From: Peptococcaceae bacterium 1109
GTDB lineage: Bacteria; Bacillota; Limnochordia; Darwinibacteriales; Darwinibacteriaceae
Reading direction: 5' to 3'
NCBI GenBank assembly: GCA_001028815.1
Contig: LDJB01000002.1
Span: forward strand, 248,001 to 312,000
DNA length: 64,000 nucleotides
Both the position numbers and the translations under genes were made by a program. The stretch's first letter is position 1, and each line of letters begins with the position of its first letter. Below, piece by piece: positions 60,368 through 64,000 of this stretch. The notes under the pieces were generated by a model, which saw nothing but the letters and a program-made list of their open reading frames with translations, had not been told where the DNA came from and did no database searches.

Positions 60368-63300
60368 ATGAATTTATCCAGCACTGCTGTTCGGCGGCCC
60401 GTGGCCGTCACTGTTTGCGTAATTATCGCATTGCTTTTTGGTATAGTTTCTCTCCAACGCATCGGCATTGACTTACTCCCTAACATGAGCTTGCCTTATG
60501 CAGTTGTGGTCACGACCTATGCTGGTGCATCTGCCGAGGTAGTTGAACACGATGTCACCATTCCCCTAGAGGCGCATCTCGCGGGAGTAAGCGGCGTAAG
60601 GCGCCAGGATTCATACAGCATGGAGAATTTTTCCGTCATCATGCTCGAGTTTGAATGGGGCACAGATATGCTCTCTGCCCTCGACGATATCCGCAACAAC
60701 CTGGCCCAGGCTGCCCTTAGCCTCCCCAGTGAAGCGTCAAGCCCGGTGGTTGCACGGATCGACCCCAATACCCTGCCTCTCATGCTAGTGGCAGTGAGCG
60801 CACAGGATCTCACCGAACTGGAGCTCTCGCAACAGCTGGCCAAGATAAAACCAGGAATTGAACAGCTCCCAGGGGTGGCCTCCGTGAGTTTGCTCGGCAC
60901 CACTTCAGAGGAAATTCAGGTGCTCTACGATGCGAAGCAGCTCAGTGAAGCGGGCCTCTCCCCCGCGATTTTACAGCAGCTGATCATGTACCAGAACATC
61001 ATCGTTCCCAGCGGTACGGTAACCGAAGGGGATCTGCGCTACTCCACCCGCACAGGGCGCCGCATCAGCAGCCTCGATGACCTTAAGGACTTAATCATCG
61101 GCATGAAGCAAGGCTCAGGCATCCTGGGCCTGGGAGGGCTGGTTCCCTCCCTCACCTACCTGTCGGATCTCGCAGAGATCAGCATTGCCGCCACTAAACC
61201 CGAAGGAATCACTCGCTACAATGGTGAGGACACGGTGATTATCAAGGTGATGCGGCAAAGCGGCGCCAACACGGTCCGAGTGGCCGAGTCGGTAAAGAAG
61301 GCGCTCCGCCAGATCGAAGAATCCAATCCCAACCTGCAGTTCGCAGTGGTCAGCGACCAATCTGCCTTCATCACCAGTTCCATCTCTAACCTCATGTCCA
61401 GTCTGGTCTTGGGGGGAATTCTCGCGGTAGCGGTGCTGTGGTTCTTCCTCCGAAACCTTGGCAGTATGGTGGTTATCGGGCTCTCCATCCCTATTTCAAT
61501 TATCACCAGCTTTGTCTTGGTTTATTTGTCGGACCTATCCTTGAACCTCATGACGTTAGGTGGATTAGCCCTAGGCGTGGGCATGCTGGTGGATACTTCC
61601 ATTGTGGTCCTGGAGAATATCTACAGGTACCGTTCCCTGGGGTTCAGCCCTCTGGAAGCCGCGGAAAAAGGAACCCGTGAGATTACCGGGGCGATTATAG
61701 CTTCCACAACCACTACCGTGGTGGTATTCCTCCCCGTAATTTTCCTGGAAAGCTTAGCAGGCCAGCTTCTGAAAGAGTTGGGGCTTACAGTCTCATACTC
61801 GCTCCTTGCATCGTTAGTGGTGGGCCTCACCGTCCTTCCCACCCTCGCGGCCAGGCTGTTACGGAGAGAAACCAAATCGCAGAAAGCCCAGGCTGAGCCA
61901 AGCAAGCTGCAGCGCGGTTACCTGCGTCTTCTTGATGCTGCCCTGAAGCGCAAGTGGCTTGCCCTCGGGGTAGTTATTGCAGTTGTGCTGCTGGCCGTGG
62001 CCATCTTCCCCACCATTGGGGAAGAATTCCTACCCAATTTTGATGAGGGCTTCCTCAACTTGACCTTTACCTTGCCCGCTGGACGCACCATCGACATGGT
62101 AAAGGAGGAAGTTGCTGCTATCGAAGGGGCCATCTTGGCTGTGCCGGGAGTCGCGGGAGTATCAAGCCAAGCTGGTGATCAGGGGGACACTGACATCTCC
62201 AGCCTGATTACAGGAACAGGCAACAACGTGGTGGTCATGTCCGTTCGGCTTGAGCCCGCGAATAAACGAAGTCGTTCCAGCTCTGAGATCGCCAATGAAG
62301 TTCGGCAGGTCTTGTTTGATGCTAATGTGATCCGCTCTGTTGTAGTGGAGTCGTCCCTGTTCGGCACATCGGCCTCAAGCATTCTCTCGCCCCGGTTAGT
62401 GATCGAAACAAGGGGTGACAGCATGGAACCCCTGAAAGAGGTCGCCGAACAGATCAAAGCAGAACTGCACAAAATTCCCGGTTTGCTGGAGATCGATGAC
62501 AGCTGGGCCCAGGCCAATGAAGGGCTCTTCCTTGAAGTAGATACAGCCCGGAGTATTCTTGGAGGATTTACCGCAGGGCAAGTCGGGCTGGGAGTCCACT
62601 ACGCCACCTCCGGCCTGAAGGCCACAGATGTCACCATTGACGGGCGGACTCTCCCGGTAATGCTCAGGCCCAGGCAGGTCTTTGAATCGGTGGAAGACCT
62701 CTTGGCAGCGGAAGTCTTCTCTCCTGTTTCCATCGCGGGCTTTGGCGAGAACCCCATTGTCTTGGGGGAAGTGGCAGAGGCCAAAACGGAGCTGATTCCG
62801 CCTACCATCCAGCGGACCGACCGGATGTATACTTTGAACATCAGCGCCAACCTAGGGGATAACGACCTGTCCTGGGTTACCGCTCAGGCAGAAAAGCTTA
62901 TCGCCGGGCTTGGCCTTCCGGAAAATGTCCAAGTGCGTATCGGCGGGCTTCAAGAGGTGATCGATGAGTCCCTCAGCGAGCTGTACTTCGCTGTAGGCCT
63001 CGCAGTTATCTTGGTCTTCCTAGTAATGGCCGCCCAGTTTGAGTCTTTTGCCCAGCCCCTGATCATCATGGTGGCCATTCCCTTAGCCCTCATCGGGTCC
63101 ATTTTTGGCCTGTGGATCACTGATAACAACATCGGGATTATCTCCATGATCGGTATGATCGTGCTGGTGGGTATCGTGGTGAACAACACCATCGTCTTGG
63201 TGGACTTCATAAACCAGCGGCGGCGGGAAGGATCCACAGTACGCGATGCCGTTCGGGAAGCCTGCGTAGTAAGGCTGCGGCCCATTCTCATGACCACCAT

Positions 63301-63481
63301 CACCACCGTCTTGGGCATGGTGCCTCTGGCCATGGGTTGGGGCGAGGGCGCGGAGTTCCAGCGGGCCCTGGCCGTTACCGTCATTGGAGGGCTTACGAGC
63401 TCTACAATTCTTATCCTGTTTGTCGTGCCCATCGTGTACAGCTTGATCCAGCGGGATAAGCCGCTGCAGTCGAACCAGTAA
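60368..63481 (+). CDS. RND family efflux transporter (AcrB/HAE-like)
   Basis: 1037-residue proton-driven exporter with the duplicated RND plan: TM1 (about 13-30), a large extracytoplasmic porter domain (GIDLLPNMSLPYAVVV), a TM bundle at about 335-500, a second porter domain, and a final bundle from 870. TM4 reads GVGMLVDTSIVVLENIYRYR, with Asp 409 but not the adjacent second Asp of AcrB; single-Asp variants occur in other RND groups. The second half has GIVVNNTIVLVDFINQRR and PLAMGWGEGAEF. No membrane-fusion protein or outer-membrane channel gene is adjacent, as expected if the cell lacks an outer membrane. AGGAGG precedes the ATG. Confidence 0.93.
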   Translation: MNLSSTAVRRPVAVTVCVIIALLFGIVSLQRIGIDLLPNMSLPYAVVVTTYAGASAEVVEHDVTIPLEAHLAGVSGVRRQDSYSMENFSVIMLEFEWGTDMLSALDDIRNNLAQAALSLPSEASSPVVARIDPNTLPLMLVAVSAQDLTELELSQQLAKIKPGIEQLPGVASVSLLGTTSEEIQVLYDAKQLSEAGLSPAILQQLIMYQNIIVPSGTVTEGDLRYSTRTGRRISSLDDLKDLIIGMKQGSGILGLGGLVPSLTYLSDLAEISIAATKPEGITRYNGEDTVIIKVMRQSGANTVRVAESVKKALRQIEESNPNLQFAVVSDQSAFITSSISNLMSSLVLGGILAVAVLWFFLRNLGSMVVIGLSIPISIITSFVLVYLSDLSLNLMTLGGLALGVGMLVDTSIVVLENIYRYRSLGFSPLEAAEKGTREITGAIIASTTTTVVVFLPVIFLESLAGQLLKELGLTVSYSLLASLVVGLTVLPTLAARLLRRETKSQKAQAEPSKLQRGYLRLLDAALKRKWLALGVVIAVVLLAVAIFPTIGEEFLPNFDEGFLNLTFTLPAGRTIDMVKEEVAAIEGAILAVPGVAGVSSQAGDQGDTDISSLITGTGNNVVVMSVRLEPANKRSRSSSEIANEVRQVLFDANVIRSVVVESSLFGTSASSILSPRLVIETRGDSMEPLKEVAEQIKAELHKIPGLLEIDDSWAQANEGLFLEVDTARSILGGFTAGQVGLGVHYATSGLKATDVTIDGRTLPVMLRPRQVFESVEDLLAAEVFSPVSIAGFGENPIVLGEVAEAKTELIPPTIQRTDRMYTLNISANLGDNDLSWVTAQAEKLIAGLGLPENVQVRIGGLQEVIDESLSELYFAVGLAVILVFLVMAAQFESFAQPLIIMVAIPLALIGSIFGLWITDNNIGIISMIGMIVLVGIVVNNTIVLVDFINQRRREGSTVRDAVREACVVRLRPILMTTITTVLGMVPLAMGWGEGAEFQRALAVTVIGGLTSSTILILFVVPIVYSLIQRDKPLQSNQ

Positions 63482-63498
63482 ACAGCAAATAATAAACA

Positions 63499-63541
63499 AG
63501 GCCGTGCATTGGCTCCTGGAGCCCTTGCACGGCCTCTTTTT
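63499..63541 (+). terminator. terminator after the RND transporter gene
   Basis: AGGCCGTGCA (63499-63508) pairs with TGCACGGCCT (63526-63535); an inner GGCTCC/GGAGCC helix extends the stem. CTTTTT follows. It may also serve the convergent amidohydrolase gene. Confidence 0.9.
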
Positions 63542-63547
63542 CGCGCT

Positions 63548-64000
63548 TTATCTTTCGTACACGCATTCTCCCTCCACGAACGTTGCTGCAACACGAGTTT
63601 CCTTGAGAATCTCTGGGCTGCCCGCGGCTAAAATATCCTGGGTAAGGACGGTGAAGTCTGCAAGCATCCCCGGGGCGAGCACCCCGCGATAGTCCTCTTC
63701 GCCAGCGGCGTAAGCTCCACCATAGGTGAAAGCTCGGAGGGCATCCCACATGGAGACTGCTTCCTCCCCATACCAAGGCTCCGTCTCCGGTTCATCCCAG
63801 CGCTTTCGAGCAACTGCGCTGTACATCCCTTTGAGGACGTCCGCTTCCTCCACCGGTGCATCAGAGCCAAAGGCGAGGTGAGTACCTTGCCTGAGGAGGC
63901 TTTGGAAGGGATAGGCCCAGCGGGAGCGGCCTCCCCAGTACCTATCAGCCATATAGCGGTCCTGGGGGCACTGAATGGGCTGCATTGAGGCAACGATGTT
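63548..64000 (-). CDS. amidohydrolase family protein (YtcJ-like), 5' part beyond window
   Basis: The C-terminal 150 residues of an amidohydrolase_3 family metal-dependent hydrolase. LAFGSDAPVEEADVL carries the conserved catalytic Asp at the end of the TIM barrel. YGGAYAAGEEDYRGVLAPG followed by MLADFTVLTQDIL is the typical C-terminal beta-sandwich, where the chain returns to the composite domain. The reading frame is open to the right edge (codons for NIVAS upstream of a Met that is probably internal), so about three quarters of a 530-residue protein is missing. The substrate is unknown. Confidence 0.85.
   Translation of the reverse strand, partial: NIVASMQPIQCPQDRYMADRYWGGRSRWAYPFQSLLRQGTHLAFGSDAPVEEADVLKGMYSAVARKRWDEPETEPWYGEEAVSMWDALRAFTYGGAYAAGEEDYRGVLAPGMLADFTVLTQDILAAGSPEILKETRVAATFVEGECVYER

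Noticed and set aside
62950-63594. 214-codon minus-strand frame opposite the RND transporter gene
   Set aside because: Met/Thr/Arg-rich shadow of membrane-segment codons, running through the terminator.

Overview
The window looks like a chromosomal segment of an endospore-forming member of the Bacillota (Firmicutes), of fairly high GC for that phylum. Evidence: the spore-cortex genes cwlD, sleB and ypeB; the Firmicute operon cdaA-cdaR-glmM followed by acpS; glpP, addAB-type helicase-nuclease genes, a YpiB (UPF0302)-like protein, strong AGGAGG ribosome sites with frequent GTG and TTG starts, and LexA boxes of the Bacillus type. A deeply branching clostridial or limnochordial lineage would fit, but that placement is inference. 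No rRNA, tRNA, CRISPR array, insertion sequence or prophage is visible, and no gene-free gap exceeds 300 bases.

Layout. 1-8,046 (minus): acpS (cut by the edge), glmM, cdaR, cdaA (c-di-AMP and amino-sugar operon), a class V aminotransferase, a small flavodoxin-like protein, an ADP-dependent sugar kinase, an ornithine/alanine-racemase-like enzyme and cwlD. 8,077-26,182 (minus): a run of 13 tightly packed genes starting with ribokinase and a second ADP-dependent kinase, then a Ski2-like helicase, addB-like, addA, two M16 peptidase-family genes, 5-formyl-THF cyclo-ligase, glpK, glpP, deoC, a LolA-like/TPR protein and an RsmC-like methyltransferase. 26,289-34,551: an NfuA-type Fe-S protein and queG (plus), threonine aldolase, an unknown 454-residue protein and rnhA (minus), an unusual RING-like/TM/solute-binding-domain fusion with a GT4 glycosyltransferase (plus), then lemA, a TPM-domain protein and a YigZ protein (minus). 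34,657-36,810: tex. 36,852-48,105: an arabinoside locus with abfA, araA, araD, araB, a GH127 beta-L-arabinofuranosidase and a divergent CUT2-type ABC sugar transporter. 48,154-53,923: a TipA-type MerR regulator, a degenerate GIY-YIG protein, a Gfo/Idh/MocA oxidoreductase, a patatin phospholipase, lepB, a YpiB-like protein and a PhnP-like MBL hydrolase.

53,935-58,447 holds the most interesting system: an apparently SOS-controlled translesion-synthesis operon. A promoter (TTGACT, 17 bp, TATAAT) has one LexA box filling its spacer and a second at the start site. It drives a catalytically degenerate Y-family polymerase with a clamp-binding motif (ImuB-like), a 77-residue protein resembling DUF6504, and a 1,018-residue DnaE2-like polymerase. 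This is the layout of the actinobacterial/proteobacterial mutasome, but without the RecA-like ImuA partner. After it come ypeB and sleB (minus), an RND transporter with no adaptor gene beside it (plus) and the end of an amidohydrolase (minus).

Convergent genes are compressed: three pairs overlap stop codons by four bases, and several intrinsic terminators are built into the last codons of one gene. Other points worth attention are two ADP-dependent sugar kinases in one bacterium, a MerR promoter with a 19-bp spacer and perfect dyad, and a hairpin that would mask the cwlD ribosome site.
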